In this document: in pieces, positions 1 through 7,777 of the stretch
How positions within the stretch are numbered: the stretch's first letter is position 1
Layout: each line of letters begins with the position of its first letter
IMG/VR virus record: IMGVR_UViG_3300020190_005287
Coordinates: 1 to 41,915 of that record
Source: a virus
Direction: 5' to 3' (one strand)
Length of the DNA: 41,915 nucleotides
The notes under the pieces: generated by a model
Told to the model about the DNA's origin: nothing
Databases searched by the model: none
What the model saw: only the letters and a program-made list of their open reading frames with translations
Made by a program: the position numbers and the translations under genes

Positions 1-1350
1 TGTGAGGTTAAAGCAGTCGCGACTTCAAAAGATGCTCTTCGAGGGTACACCCCAACAATTTTGATTTTTGACGAGGCCGCGTTCATAGAAGCAGATAATG
101 ATTTTTGGTCAGCTTGTATGGCCTCCCTTTCGACTGGTGGTAAGGTCATTGTTGTGTCCACTCCAAATGGTTACGACCAAATATATTACGATATATATGA
201 CCAAGCACTCAGAGGAATGAATGAATTCAAAATCTCCGAGATGTTTTGGTATAGAGACCCGAGATATACTAGAGATTTATACATGGTAAAAACCACTGAT
301 TTAGTTCATTTTTTATTGAATAGGGAAGATTATCCTCAAGATATCATAGTCGATTTATCAGTTAACAATCCATATGAGAGAGACCACGCAATAACAACCG
401 ATTATATATCCAAAGGATATAAGCCTTGTTCGTCTTGGTTTGAGAGTATGGTGAAGAAATTGAAGTATGATAGAAGAAAAGTTGCACAGGAATTGGAGTG
501 TAATTTTTTAGGTTCTGGTGATAACGTTTTTGAGCCCGAACTTATGAGAAACATCTCACACAATCAATTAAGGGAACCTTTAGCGAAAATGATGGGAGGT
601 TCACTGTGGATTTTCAAAGAGGTCGAAAATAATCACAAGTATGTCATGGGTGTGGATGTGTCGAGAGGAGACTCTGAGGACTTCTCATGTATTGAAATTA
701 TCGACTTTGATACTCGTGAACAAGTATTGGAATACGTTGGAAAGGTACCACCTGATGTCATAGCAGACATTGCGTATAAATGGGGTTCGATGTATAATGC
801 TTATTGTGTGATTGATATTACGGGTGGTATGGGAGTCTCTACTGCAAGAAAGATGCAAGAAATGTCATATTCTAGTGGACTTTATGTAGACAATATAGAC
901 CCCTCAAAAAAATGGAAATGGGACCCCAAACTAAACGAAAAAATACCAGGAATAAATTTTAACTCGAAGAGGGTTCAAATCATATCAGCATTTGAAGAGG
1001 CATTAAGACATGATTTCAAGGTCTATTCAAATCGTCTATATAATGAAATGAACACTTTTATATACATTCACGGAAGACCTGACCATCAAAAGGGTCACCA
1101 TGATGATTGTATTATGGCTATGTCTATGGCGATTTATGTTGGTGAAAAGAATTTTCAGTCCATACAGAAAGTTGTGAACCACACCAAGGCAATGTTAAAT
1201 TCATGGACTAATATTAGCCACGAAAACAAAAACTCATCTGAATTCTTTAATCCTATGGTACCCCAAATGGGACGTTATAACTCACACAAACCTGGTCAAC
1301 CCTCAAGAAGTGACTATCAAAAATATGGGTGGTTATTTGGAGTAAAATAA
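1..1350 (+). CDS. terL: Terminase large subunit (T4 gp17-like), 5' end outside window
   Basis: Motor ATPase and nuclease that packages DNA into the prohead through the portal. The reading frame is open from base 1, so the gene starts upstream and about 449 codons are visible. It enters at the end of the ATPase domain: the Walker B strand ILIFDEAAF lies about residues 20-29, followed by a coupling motif-like STPNG. The C-terminal RNase H-like nuclease domain has acidic residues in the order expected for gp17: GVDVSRGDSEDFS, then YCVIDITGG, then HDDCIMAM. The Walker A part is missing because of the window edge. It is followed after 37 nt by the portal gene, the classical T4 order. Function is very likely; only the N-terminus cannot be judged. 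Confidence 0.96.
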   Translation, partial: CEVKAVATSKDALRGYTPTILIFDEAAFIEADNDFWSACMASLSTGGKVIVVSTPNGYDQIYYDIYDQALRGMNEFKISEMFWYRDPRYTRDLYMVKTTDLVHFLLNREDYPQDIIVDLSVNNPYERDHAITTDYISKGYKPCSSWFESMVKKLKYDRRKVAQELECNFLGSGDNVFEPELMRNISHNQLREPLAKMMGGSLWIFKEVENNHKYVMGVDVSRGDSEDFSCIEIIDFDTREQVLEYVGKVPPDVIADIAYKWGSMYNAYCVIDITGGMGVSTARKMQEMSYSSGLYVDNIDPSKKWKWDPKLNEKIPGINFNSKRVQIISAFEEALRHDFKVYSNRLYNEMNTFIYIHGRPDHQKGHHDDCIMAMSMAIYVGEKNFQSIQKVVNHTKAMLNSWTNISHENKNSSEFFNPMVPQMGRYNSHKPGQPSRSDYQKYGWLFGVK

Positions 1351-1358
1351 CTATTTAT
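1350..1358 (+). promoter_or_regulatory. Candidate late promoter motif before portal gene
   Basis: ACTATTTAT, ending 29 nt before the portal ATG. It shares the TATTTAT core seen upstream of ten other genes in this window and resembles the T4 late promoter octamer TATAAATA read on the other strand. Assigned by recurrence and position only. Confidence 0.45.
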
Positions 1359-1387
1359 ATTATCTTGGTATCAAGTAAAATTGTAAA

Positions 1388-3226
1388 ATGAGTGAACAGA
1401 ATCTAACGGTATGGCAACGGTTATCGAAAACCTTTGGTCCGAATTCCCTTCTCAATCAAGATTATCCTATCTATAAGTTTGATAAGAAAGAACTTCTTAG
1501 AACGAAAAGTAAAGATGAATATGATAGGGAAAAATTACAGGCTCAACAGAGTTATTATATTGCAAATCAGTGGGCTAAAGTCGAAAACAATTTATATTCT
1601 CAAGCAATTTATTATGAACCATCGAGACTATCTGCTCAATATGACTACGAATCTATGGAGTATACTCCTGAAATTTCAGCAGCTTTAGACATATATGCTG
1701 AGGAGTCTACAACACCAAATGAGGATGGATTTATTCTACAGATTTATTCCGAATCCAAAAGGATAAAAGGTGTGTTAGCAGACTTATTCAACAACTCTTT
1801 AGACATCAATACCAATCTTCCAATGTGGACAAGAAATACCTGTAAGTACGGTGATAATTTTGTCTATCTCAAATTGGACCCAGAAAAAGGGGTTGTAGGA
1901 TGTCAACAATTACCAACTATAGAAATAGAACGTAGAGAGGTGGGTGTAAGCCAAAAAATTACGATAGAGCCTGAAAAACCTGAAGACAGAAAAGCGCTTC
2001 ACTTTGATTGGAGTAATAAAAATATGACTTTTCAATCATGGGAAATTGCTCACTTTAGACTACTTGGAGACGATAGAAGATTACCTTATGGAACTTCGAT
2101 GTTAGAAAAGGCTAGAAGAATTTGGAAACAACTATTATTGTCCGAAGATGCAATGTTGATTTATCGTACATCAAGAGCTCCTGAAAGAAGAATTTTTAAG
2201 GTTTTTGTTGGAAATATGAACGATGACGATGTTGAGGCATATGTACAACGTGTTGCCAATAAATTTAAAAGAGAACAAATTGTAGATAGTAAAACGGGAC
2301 AAGTAGACATGAGATTTAATCAGATGGCGGTGGACCAAGATTATTTTGTACCCGTGAGAGACCCAGCAGCTCCAAGTCCAATTGATACTTTAGCTGGTGC
2401 ACAAAATCTATCTGAAATTGCTGATATTGAATATATTCAGAAAAAACTTTTAACAGCTCTAAGAGTACCTAAAGCCTTTTTGGGGTTTGAAGAAGTTGTC
2501 GGTGATGGTAAGAATTTGTCTTTACAAGACATTCGTTTTGCTAGAACTATAAATAGGATTCAGAGAAGTATGCTCCAAGAACTTAACAAAATTGCAATTG
2601 TTCATTTGTTTTTGTTAGGTTTCGAAGATGAGTTGGAAAATTTTACTTTAGGTCTTACAAACCCTTCAACTCAAGCAGACCTACTTAAAATTGATGTTTG
2701 GAAAGAAAAAGTTTTGCTTTACAAAGATTTGGTTTCAGACCCAGGGAACGGTATTTCTGCCAGTTCTTCCACTTGGGCTAAAAAACATATTTTTGCTTGG
2801 TCAGATGATGAGGTTAAAACGGATTTACAACAACAGAGAATTGAAAGAGCTGTAGGTGAAGAATTGAAACAAACACCAACAGTGATTTCTAAAACTGGTT
2901 TTTTTGATAATATCGACAAACTTTATGGCTCATCAACAGGAGCAACACCATCAGCCGGAGCTGAGACAACACCTGGTGGGGAAGAAACTTTAGGAGGTTT
3001 ACCTGGTGTAGAATCGACACCTCAATCACCAGAATTGGCTCCTCCTGAGACACCTGAGACAACAACACCTTCTGATACGGCAATTACTCCTGAGTCCAAA
3101 CAAAAAGACATGAATATTTTAGTAGAAAGTGATTTGATAGAAGGTAAACAGGTAATAGATTTGGGACACGGACAAAAATCTTTAGGAAAAATTTCTGAAG
3201 AATTAAATAAGTTGTTGAACTCTTAA
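1388..3226 (+). CDS. g20: Portal protein (T4 gp20-like)
   Basis: Forms the dodecameric ring at the head vertex through which DNA is packaged and to which the neck attaches. The 612-aa product has the gp20-like core: an N-terminal part with YTPEISAALDIYAEES, a stem/wing region, and GDGKNLSLQDIRFARTI followed by a helix with IQRSMLQELNKI, matching the conserved gp20 C-terminal crown. T4 gp20 is about 524 aa; the extra length is mainly a Pro/Thr/Glu-rich, probably disordered tail from about residue 515 to 575, followed by a short ordered end. The ATG lies behind an A-rich leader without a Shine-Dalgarno sequence. It sits between terminase and the 232-aa unknown. Confidence 0.93.
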   Translation: MSEQNLTVWQRLSKTFGPNSLLNQDYPIYKFDKKELLRTKSKDEYDREKLQAQQSYYIANQWAKVENNLYSQAIYYEPSRLSAQYDYESMEYTPEISAALDIYAEESTTPNEDGFILQIYSESKRIKGVLADLFNNSLDINTNLPMWTRNTCKYGDNFVYLKLDPEKGVVGCQQLPTIEIERREVGVSQKITIEPEKPEDRKALHFDWSNKNMTFQSWEIAHFRLLGDDRRLPYGTSMLEKARRIWKQLLLSEDAMLIYRTSRAPERRIFKVFVGNMNDDDVEAYVQRVANKFKREQIVDSKTGQVDMRFNQMAVDQDYFVPVRDPAAPSPIDTLAGAQNLSEIADIEYIQKKLLTALRVPKAFLGFEEVVGDGKNLSLQDIRFARTINRIQRSMLQELNKIAIVHLFLLGFEDELENFTLGLTNPSTQADLLKIDVWKEKVLLYKDLVSDPGNGISASSSTWAKKHIFAWSDDEVKTDLQQQRIERAVGEELKQTPTVISKTGFFDNIDKLYGSSTGATPSAGAETTPGGEETLGGLPGVESTPQSPELAPPETPETTTPSDTAITPESKQKDMNILVESDLIEGKQVIDLGHGQKSLGKISEELNKLLNS

Positions 3227-3233
3227 TATTTAT
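3225..3233 (+). promoter_or_regulatory. Candidate late promoter motif before 232-aa gene
   Basis: AATATTTAT, overlapping the end of the portal gene and ending 16 nt before the next ATG at 3250. Same motif as upstream of the other structural genes. Confidence 0.5.
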
Positions 3234-3249
3234 TTTAAAAGTAGATAGA

Positions 3250-3948
3250 ATGACATTTGGTCAGTTAAAATCAATTATAGAGGAGAATTTACTAAACTCT
3301 TATAAAAATGAAGCAGAATTTAAAAAAACTCTTAGAGAGTTTAAAGGGAACGTTTTGAAAAATAAAAAGTTCTCGAAATTATTTTCTGTATATGAACAAC
3401 TCTCAACTCCACAGGGATTATCTGAAAAAGAGGCAGATATTTTTTTAAATGAAGGATTGAATTTGATTTCCAAGATTATTCATTCTATTAAGATGCCTTA
3501 TTCAAAATATACTCCTGAAACTAATTCATACGTTGACATTGACAATTTGGTCTACACCACAAAACATAATATTACAGAAAGAATTCAATCCAAAAAAAGT
3601 ATTATAGGTTTATTGATGAGTGAGCCCAAAAGGGATAATGACCCTGTAAAAATTCCACTTAATTCGATGGTAAAAATTGCAAATCAAACCTTGGAAAATT
3701 ATATTCAATCGATGGATTCAGGAACTAAAAAACTTTTTTTGGAAGTTATCAAATCCGAAAAAGATACTCTGGAAAAGCAATATTTATCGTTAAAGGAAAC
3801 CACTATCGAAAAACTTAATAATTTACTTTCTGAACAAGATGAATCTGAAATGAAAACTAAAATTTCAGAAACAATCGAAAAACTACATAAAGAGAATTTT
3901 TCTCAAATCAATTATGTAAAATTAATCTCCTTAGAAAACGGATTATAA
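3250..3948 (+). CDS. Unknown protein in the head gene cluster
   Basis: 232 aa, not recognised. It is predicted mainly helical and rich in Lys and Glu, with charged, possibly coiled-coil segments around residues 155-225. There is no membrane segment or catalytic motif. The position between portal and prohead protease is where T4 keeps small core genes (67 and 68), so a prohead-core or head-accessory role is possible, but no homology to those is visible. SIIEEN near the N-terminus resembles a weak (I/L)xE protease site. The last codons lie inside a palindromic terminator shared with the convergent bS21 gene. A TATTTAT motif precedes it. Confidence 0.75.
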   Translation: MTFGQLKSIIEENLLNSYKNEAEFKKTLREFKGNVLKNKKFSKLFSVYEQLSTPQGLSEKEADIFLNEGLNLISKIIHSIKMPYSKYTPETNSYVDIDNLVYTTKHNITERIQSKKSIIGLLMSEPKRDNDPVKIPLNSMVKIANQTLENYIQSMDSGTKKLFLEVIKSEKDTLEKQYLSLKETTIEKLNNLLSEQDESEMKTKISETIEKLHKENFSQINYVKLISLENGL

Positions 3949-3960
3949 TCCGTTTTTCTT
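3935..3960. terminator. Bidirectional palindromic terminator
   Basis: AAAACGGATTA and its perfect complement TAATCCGTTTT meet without a loop spacer, followed on the plus side by a T-rich run (TTTTTCTTTTTTT). It contains the stop codons of both convergent genes (3250 gene and bS21). On the minus strand the T tract is shorter, so termination there may be weaker. Confidence 0.75.
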
Positions 3961-4131
3961 TTTTTCAATATAGATTGCTTTAAGTAATTTTTTTCTTTTT
4001 TTTACAGACTTTTTTTCAAATTCTTTCCGTTCATTCAGAATTTGGTTCTGTTTTGTTTTGATAACTTTATTCTTGAGTTGTTTGAGAGATTTTTCCAGGT
4101 TATCGTTATTTTTTATTTCTATTATCAACAT
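3943..4131 (-). CDS. rpsU: Phage-encoded ribosomal protein bS21 homologue
   Basis: 62-aa basic protein starting MLIIEIKNNDNLEKSLKQ. It follows the Bacteroidota bS21 pattern throughout: a short beta start, then NLEKSLKQLKNK (compare the common bacteroidotal form ENIEKALKKFKRKFEKT), a KxEFEKKSVKKRKK segment, and the end KAIYIEKKKNGL. Length matches the bacteroidotal family (about 63-65 aa). A 10-codon longer start at 4161 is possible, but the family begins at this methionine and a late-type motif overlaps the extra codons. bS21 sits on the 30S platform near the 16S 3' tail and influences mRNA selection. It is alone on the minus strand within the rightward head genes. Assignment is from pattern recognition, and the domain is short. 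Confidence 0.82.
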   Translation of the reverse strand: MLIIEIKNNDNLEKSLKQLKNKVIKTKQNQILNERKEFEKKSVKKRKKLLKAIYIEKKKNGL

Positions 4132-4138
4132 ATTAGAT

Positions 4139-4147
4139 ATAAATATT
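4139..4147 (-). promoter_or_regulatory. Candidate late promoter motif for bS21
   Basis: Reads AATATTTAT on the minus strand, ending 7 nt before the chosen bS21 start. The match is identical to the motif before plus-strand head genes and supports late expression and the shorter start. Confidence 0.5.
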
Positions 4148-4225
4148 GTTTTTTGATTCATTTTTGACTATTGGAAAAACTACTCGTATTTTTATAAAAA
4201 TAAATTAAATGTAATATGAGTATCA

Positions 4226-4654
4226 ATGAAAAAAGGAAAAAGCGTCAAATTAAATCTTTTCAATCCAATTAAATCTATGTATGGAACAGTTGATTCCAAA
4301 AACTTAAAATCAATTTTTATTAACATTCAGTCTTGGGTCACACCCATACAAGAAATGGAAAATTGGAACAGAATTGTAAATAACCTAAGTAGACAAATAA
4401 AACACTCAGTGTACGATTCTAACAAATCAGAATTATTTTTAACGAAAACAATAATTGATTTGGACTTAAGAGTAAGCGGGATATCTACAGGAAAAAAATC
4501 TTTTTTTAATTTGGAAGTCAATTTATTTGCAAATGAAGAATTGAATTTCAAATCAGAAAATCTGAAAAAACAAATTAAAATAATCATCAAATCAATTTAC
4601 CGAAATAATATTGAAAAGAACTCTTATTTTACTTTCTCAAAGTCTAAAAAATAA
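4226..4654 (+). CDS. Unknown protein
   Basis: 142 aa, basic (Lys/Asn/Ser-rich), not recognised. The central part alternates hydrophobic residues as in a beta sheet (TKTIIDLDLRVSG, then SFFNLEVNLFANEEL), and the C-terminus is Lys-rich. No signal peptide or membrane segment. It lies directly before the prohead protease gene, so a head role is plausible by position alone. The upstream region contains GTATTTTTAT, a stretched version of the TATTTAT motif. Confidence 0.65.
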   Translation: MKKGKSVKLNLFNPIKSMYGTVDSKNLKSIFINIQSWVTPIQEMENWNRIVNNLSRQIKHSVYDSNKSELFLTKTIIDLDLRVSGISTGKKSFFNLEVNLFANEELNFKSENLKKQIKIIIKSIYRNNIEKNSYFTFSKSKK

Positions 4655-4671
4655 TTAAGATTACAATTCTG

Positions 4672-4680
4672 TATATTTAT
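4672..4680 (+). promoter_or_regulatory. Candidate late promoter motif before protease gene
   Basis: TATATTTAT ending 13 nt before the ATG at 4694. Confidence 0.5.
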
Positions 4681-4693
4681 TTGAAAATAAAGG

Positions 4694-5407
4694 ATGAAAC
4701 AATTAAGAATATTAGAAGCTCATGAACTTGGTCATGGAATTTTGATAGAAATGGACGCAGGGTATATTAATCCCCATGATTCACTTAATCTTCAACTAAT
4801 GGAACAAGCAAAAAAAATGGATTTCAAAAATCCGTTTGAGTTTTATGCAGTTCTACAAAAATACGATACTGCTAATCGTAATGGAAGATTTTATCCAGAA
4901 AAAATTCTGAAAAGAGAAGCTGAAAGATATAAAAAAATAATACAAAAAGGTTTGTCAACATCAGAGCTCAACCACCCTGAATCTTCCTTGATTGATTTAG
5001 ATAGAGTATCGCATCTGATTACAGACATTTGGTGGGATAAAAACATATTGATGGGTAAATTAAAACTGTTGACAAGTCCAGGATTTCACGAGTCAGGGGT
5101 TGTTTCTTGTAAAGGAGACATTGCTGCGAATCTAATGAGACAGGGTGTTACGATGGGGGTTTCATCCCGTGGCGTCGGTTCGCTCAAAAAAGTCGGTGAG
5201 AGAAACGAGGTACAAGAAGATTTCGAGTTGATATGTTTTGATTTAGTTTCATCACCCTCAACTCCAGGGGCATATTTGTTCTCAAACGTTGATGAAAGGG
5301 GTCAATATGAGGAAAACTTAGAAGAAGAAAAAAAATCCAAAACAGAAGGTCAAATAGACAAATCTATTGATTTAATGAAAAAACTCACCGATTTTTTGGG
5401 AAAATAA
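4694..5407 (+). CDS. g21: Prohead core protease (T4 gp21-like)
   Basis: Serine protease that degrades the scaffold and trims capsid proteins during head maturation. The 237-aa product has the catalytic His in SELNHPES (about H94) and the nucleophile Ser in GVSSRGVG (about S157/S158). The downstream acidic context FELICFDLVSSPS is also typical of gp21. RNGRFYPEKIL is a conserved substrate-groove segment of the family. RILE followed by Ala at residues 5-9 fits the gp21 cleavage rule (I/L)xE and could be a self-processing site. The C-terminal tail is charged (EENLEEEKK). The 70-aa gene follows after 4 nt. Confidence 0.94.
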   Translation: MKQLRILEAHELGHGILIEMDAGYINPHDSLNLQLMEQAKKMDFKNPFEFYAVLQKYDTANRNGRFYPEKILKREAERYKKIIQKGLSTSELNHPESSLIDLDRVSHLITDIWWDKNILMGKLKLLTSPGFHESGVVSCKGDIAANLMRQGVTMGVSSRGVGSLKKVGERNEVQEDFELICFDLVSSPSTPGAYLFSNVDERGQYEENLEEEKKSKTEGQIDKSIDLMKKLTDFLGK

Positions 5408-5411
5408 TTCT

Positions 5412-5624
5412 ATGGACCAAAAGTATTTCGTAGCTAAAATTCAGTATGAACTTACTGATGAAACAACAGGTAAAATTAAAAAGATTAGAGAAGAAAAATT
5501 AGTTAAAGGTTTTTCTGTCACAGATGTTGAGGCAAAAGTAACCAAAAGATATGAAACTTTTTCGTATGATTGGAGAATAACATCAGTATCTGAAAGTAAA
5601 ATTGATGAAGTAATTGAAAAGTAA
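5412..5624 (+). CDS. Small DUF4494-like protein
   Basis: 70 aa. The sequence YFVAKIQYELTDETTGK, then KLVKGFSVTDVEAKVTKR, resembles the core of DUF4494, a family known mainly from Bacteroidota in which a two-strand start is followed by a (V/S)FT(D/E)AEA helix. It is shorter than chromosomal members, as phage versions often are. Function unknown. It is probably cotranscribed with the protease gene and ends at a strong terminator. The family match is from memory of its consensus and needs a profile search. Confidence 0.65.
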   Translation: MDQKYFVAKIQYELTDETTGKIKKIREEKLVKGFSVTDVEAKVTKRYETFSYDWRITSVSESKIDEVIEK

Positions 5625-5647
5625 AAGAGTGGTTAACCACTCTTTTT
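5624..5647 (+). terminator. Intrinsic terminator after the protease operon
   Basis: AAAGAGTGG, loop TTAA, CCACTCTTT, then TT. The stem begins within the stop codon region of the DUF4494-like gene. A new TATTTAT motif starts 10 nt later. Confidence 0.8.
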
Positions 5648-5656
5648 CATTTTTGG

Positions 5657-5665
5657 AATATTTAT
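5657..5665 (+). promoter_or_regulatory. Candidate late promoter motif before 115-aa gene
   Basis: AATATTTAT ending 12 nt before the ATG at 5678 and directly after a terminator, as expected for the start of a new transcript. Confidence 0.55.
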
Positions 5666-5677
5666 TTATAAAAAAAC

Positions 5678-6025
5678 ATGGCATTTTATTTAACAGGATA
5701 TTACGTTAAGGAAGGCTCAGAGGATACTCAAGTAGCAATTTTTTACCTGAATAGTTATAGGGATTTAGATTCTTGGCAAAATAATACAGGCAATACAATT
5801 AAAGTTACACAGATACCCAACTCAACAATGGACATAAAACAGGCTATTGCAGGAGAAAGTTACAGAGTGAACCTTACAAATAGAGATGGGGCCACCGATA
5901 ATTATTACATGATTACAGACAGTTGGAGCGAAGTAAGTGGTATGATAGACCAGCGAATAAGGGAAGGAGATACATTTAACTCAACTATTAGACAAACTTC
6001 TGAGTTTTTCGACTTAACCAACTAA
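5678..6025 (+). CDS. Unknown small protein in head cluster
   Basis: 115 aa, not recognised. Begins MAFYLTGYYVKEGSED and has a mixed beta/alpha pattern with many Thr, Asn and Asp residues and neutral-to-acidic charge, as in soluble virion proteins. No signal peptide or membrane segment. It forms its own transcription unit: terminator upstream, candidate late motif 12 nt before the ATG, and another motif before the next gene. A head decoration or accessory role is possible by position only. Confidence 0.7.
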   Translation: MAFYLTGYYVKEGSEDTQVAIFYLNSYRDLDSWQNNTGNTIKVTQIPNSTMDIKQAIAGESYRVNLTNRDGATDNYYMITDSWSEVSGMIDQRIREGDTFNSTIRQTSEFFDLTN

Positions 6026-6065
6026 ATTTATAACCATCAGAAAATCAACTTTTTTATAATTCGAT

Positions 6066-6074
6066 AATATTTAT
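6066..6074 (+). promoter_or_regulatory. Candidate late promoter motif before scaffold
   Basis: AATATTTAT ending 23 nt before the scaffold ATG at 6098. Confidence 0.5.
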
Positions 6075-6097
6075 TAATTAAATCAATAAAAATTCTT

Positions 6098-7747
6098 ATG
6101 CAAGAAAATAAAAATTTAGTAGAAGAGGCTCTTATTCAAATGAAAAACGTTGAAGAAGCTATAGCCGAAAATGCAAAAGGAATACTTGCTTCTACAATGA
6201 AGGAAGAAATCAACCAATTAGTAAAAGAATCTCTTTCTGAACAAGATGAGATTGACATCGATGATAAAATGGATATGCCCGATTCCGATGAGGAAGACGA
6301 CATTGACATAGATGTCAAAGATGACATGACGGGTGACATGAGTATGGAACTCGACATGGATGCTGAGGAAACTCCAATCGATTTGACTGGAGCATCTGAT
6401 GAGGAAATTTTAAAAGTCTTCAAAGCTATGGGAGAAGAGGATGGAATTATCGTAACAAAAGACGATGAAGAAATTCAACTCACAGATAATGAATCTGATA
6501 GTGAGTATATCATCAAGCTCAAAGAGTCAAAATCAAAAATCAATGAAGACGATGCGATTGCTAAAATCGTAGACGACATCTTCAATTCTCCTTCATCGGG
6601 AGATGAGGAGGAAAAAATTGATTTTTCTAAATTAGACTCTGATGAAGGGGATAACATGGAAATTGACATGGATTCTGAAGAGGAGATGATGTATGAAATC
6701 ACACTTGACGAAGATGACAATGAGGATGAAGAAAACGAATCGACGTTATACGAAGAGGATGACGAAGATGAAGAAAACGAATCGACGTTATACGAAGAGG
6801 ATGACGAAGATGAAGAAAACGAATCGACGTTATACGAAGAGGATGACGAAGATAACGAATCTATTGTCGAAGAAGGAAGTTATGATGAATCATTAGAAGA
6901 AGCATACAATCACAAGAAAGCGATTAAACCTAAAGGTGTTGGAATTGGCACTGGTCCCAAATTTTCTTACAAAGCTACAAAAGGTGGGTTTGATGAAAAA
7001 AAGAAAGAAGGTCCAAAATCTGTCGGAACAGGTAAAGCAAAATTCGAATACAAGAAGGGTGCTAATATGGAAGATAAATCAAAAAAAGTTGAAACTAAAG
7101 AAGGTCGTCAGGGATATAATGACAAAGAAGATGAAAAATTGGGGATGAAACATGGTAAAACAGCTATGAAACACCTCAAGGGTTCACATTCTGAAAAAGA
7201 AAAATCTCGTAGAGATGATGCAAGTTTCGAAAAAAGAGAAACTAAAGAAGCTGCTAGAACATATGGTATGGGTTCAAAAGAGGGTAGAGGTCTGAGAAAA
7301 GGCATCACTAACAATAGAAATTATACATATGGTCCTAACGGTGTTAAAGTGGAGTCTCTTGAAGCAGAAGTTAGTATGTTGAGAGAAAAAAATGAAGAGT
7401 ATAGAAAAGCTCTGAATTTATTCAGAGAAAAACTAAATGAGGTAGCTATTTTTAATTCAAATTTAGCTTACGCTACAAGACTTTTCACGGAACATTCAAC
7501 AACTAAAAAAGAAAAAATTAATATCCTCAGAAGATTTGATTCTGTTGAAACTTTGAAAGAGTCAAAGTCTCTTTACAAGTCAATCAAAGATGAATTATCT
7601 ACTGTTGAAACTAAATCGGTTACTGAATCCGTAGAAAAGTTAAATACCACTGTATCTTCAGGTTCAGCAATCAATCTTATCGAGTCAAAAACTTATGAAA
7701 ATCCTCAATTCTTGAGAATGAAAGATTTAATGACTAAGATAAAATAA
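6098..7747 (+). CDS. g22: Prohead scaffold/core protein (T4 gp22-like)
   Basis: Internal scaffold around which the capsid assembles, later digested by the protease. It is 549 aa, about twice T4 gp22 (269 aa). The N-terminal half is very acidic (Asp/Glu/Met/Ser-rich) and includes three tandem 14-residue acidic repeats (about residues 209-250). The middle is basic and Gly/Lys-rich (about 270-405). The C-terminal part SLEAEVSMLREKNEEYRKAL is a coiled coil, followed by FNSNLAYATRLFTEH, a gp22-type signature. Candidate protease sites (I/L)xE include IAE near the N-terminus and LEE before Ala269. It lies immediately before the capsid gene, as in T4. Confidence 0.88.
   Translation: MQENKNLVEEALIQMKNVEEAIAENAKGILASTMKEEINQLVKESLSEQDEIDIDDKMDMPDSDEEDDIDIDVKDDMTGDMSMELDMDAEETPIDLTGASDEEILKVFKAMGEEDGIIVTKDDEEIQLTDNESDSEYIIKLKESKSKINEDDAIAKIVDDIFNSPSSGDEEEKIDFSKLDSDEGDNMEIDMDSEEEMMYEITLDEDDNEDEENESTLYEEDDEDEENESTLYEEDDEDEENESTLYEEDDEDNESIVEEGSYDESLEEAYNHKKAIKPKGVGIGTGPKFSYKATKGGFDEKKKEGPKSVGTGKAKFEYKKGANMEDKSKKVETKEGRQGYNDKEDEKLGMKHGKTAMKHLKGSHSEKEKSRRDDASFEKRETKEAARTYGMGSKEGRGLRKGITNNRNYTYGPNGVKVESLEAEVSMLREKNEEYRKALNLFREKLNEVAIFNSNLAYATRLFTEHSTTKKEKINILRRFDSVETLKESKSLYKSIKDELSTVETKSVTESVEKLNTTVSSGSAINLIESKTYENPQFLRMKDLMTKIK
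6722..6847 (+). repeat. Three tandem 42-bp repeats in the scaffold gene
   Basis: Three nearly identical in-frame 42-bp units (6722-6763, 6764-6805, 6806-6847), each encoding 14 residues with the core EENESTLYEEDD. Only the first differs at its start (GAGGAT rather than GAAGAT). The near identity at DNA level implies recent expansion. Confidence 0.95.
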
Positions 7748-7777
7748 TATATAAACAAAAACTAAAATACTCAAAAA

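Noticed and set aside
6475-6720. Ser-rich minus-strand ORF inside the scaffold gene
   Set aside because: Antisense of Asp/Glu codons; no own start context and the plus-strand protein is clear.
6722-6847. CRISPR-like direct repeats
   Set aside because: Repeats are contiguous, in frame and coding; there are no spacers.
6693-6896. Plus-strand ORF with repeated TNRRYTKRMTKMKK-type units
   Set aside because: Another frame of the 42-bp repeats in the scaffold gene, with no independent support.
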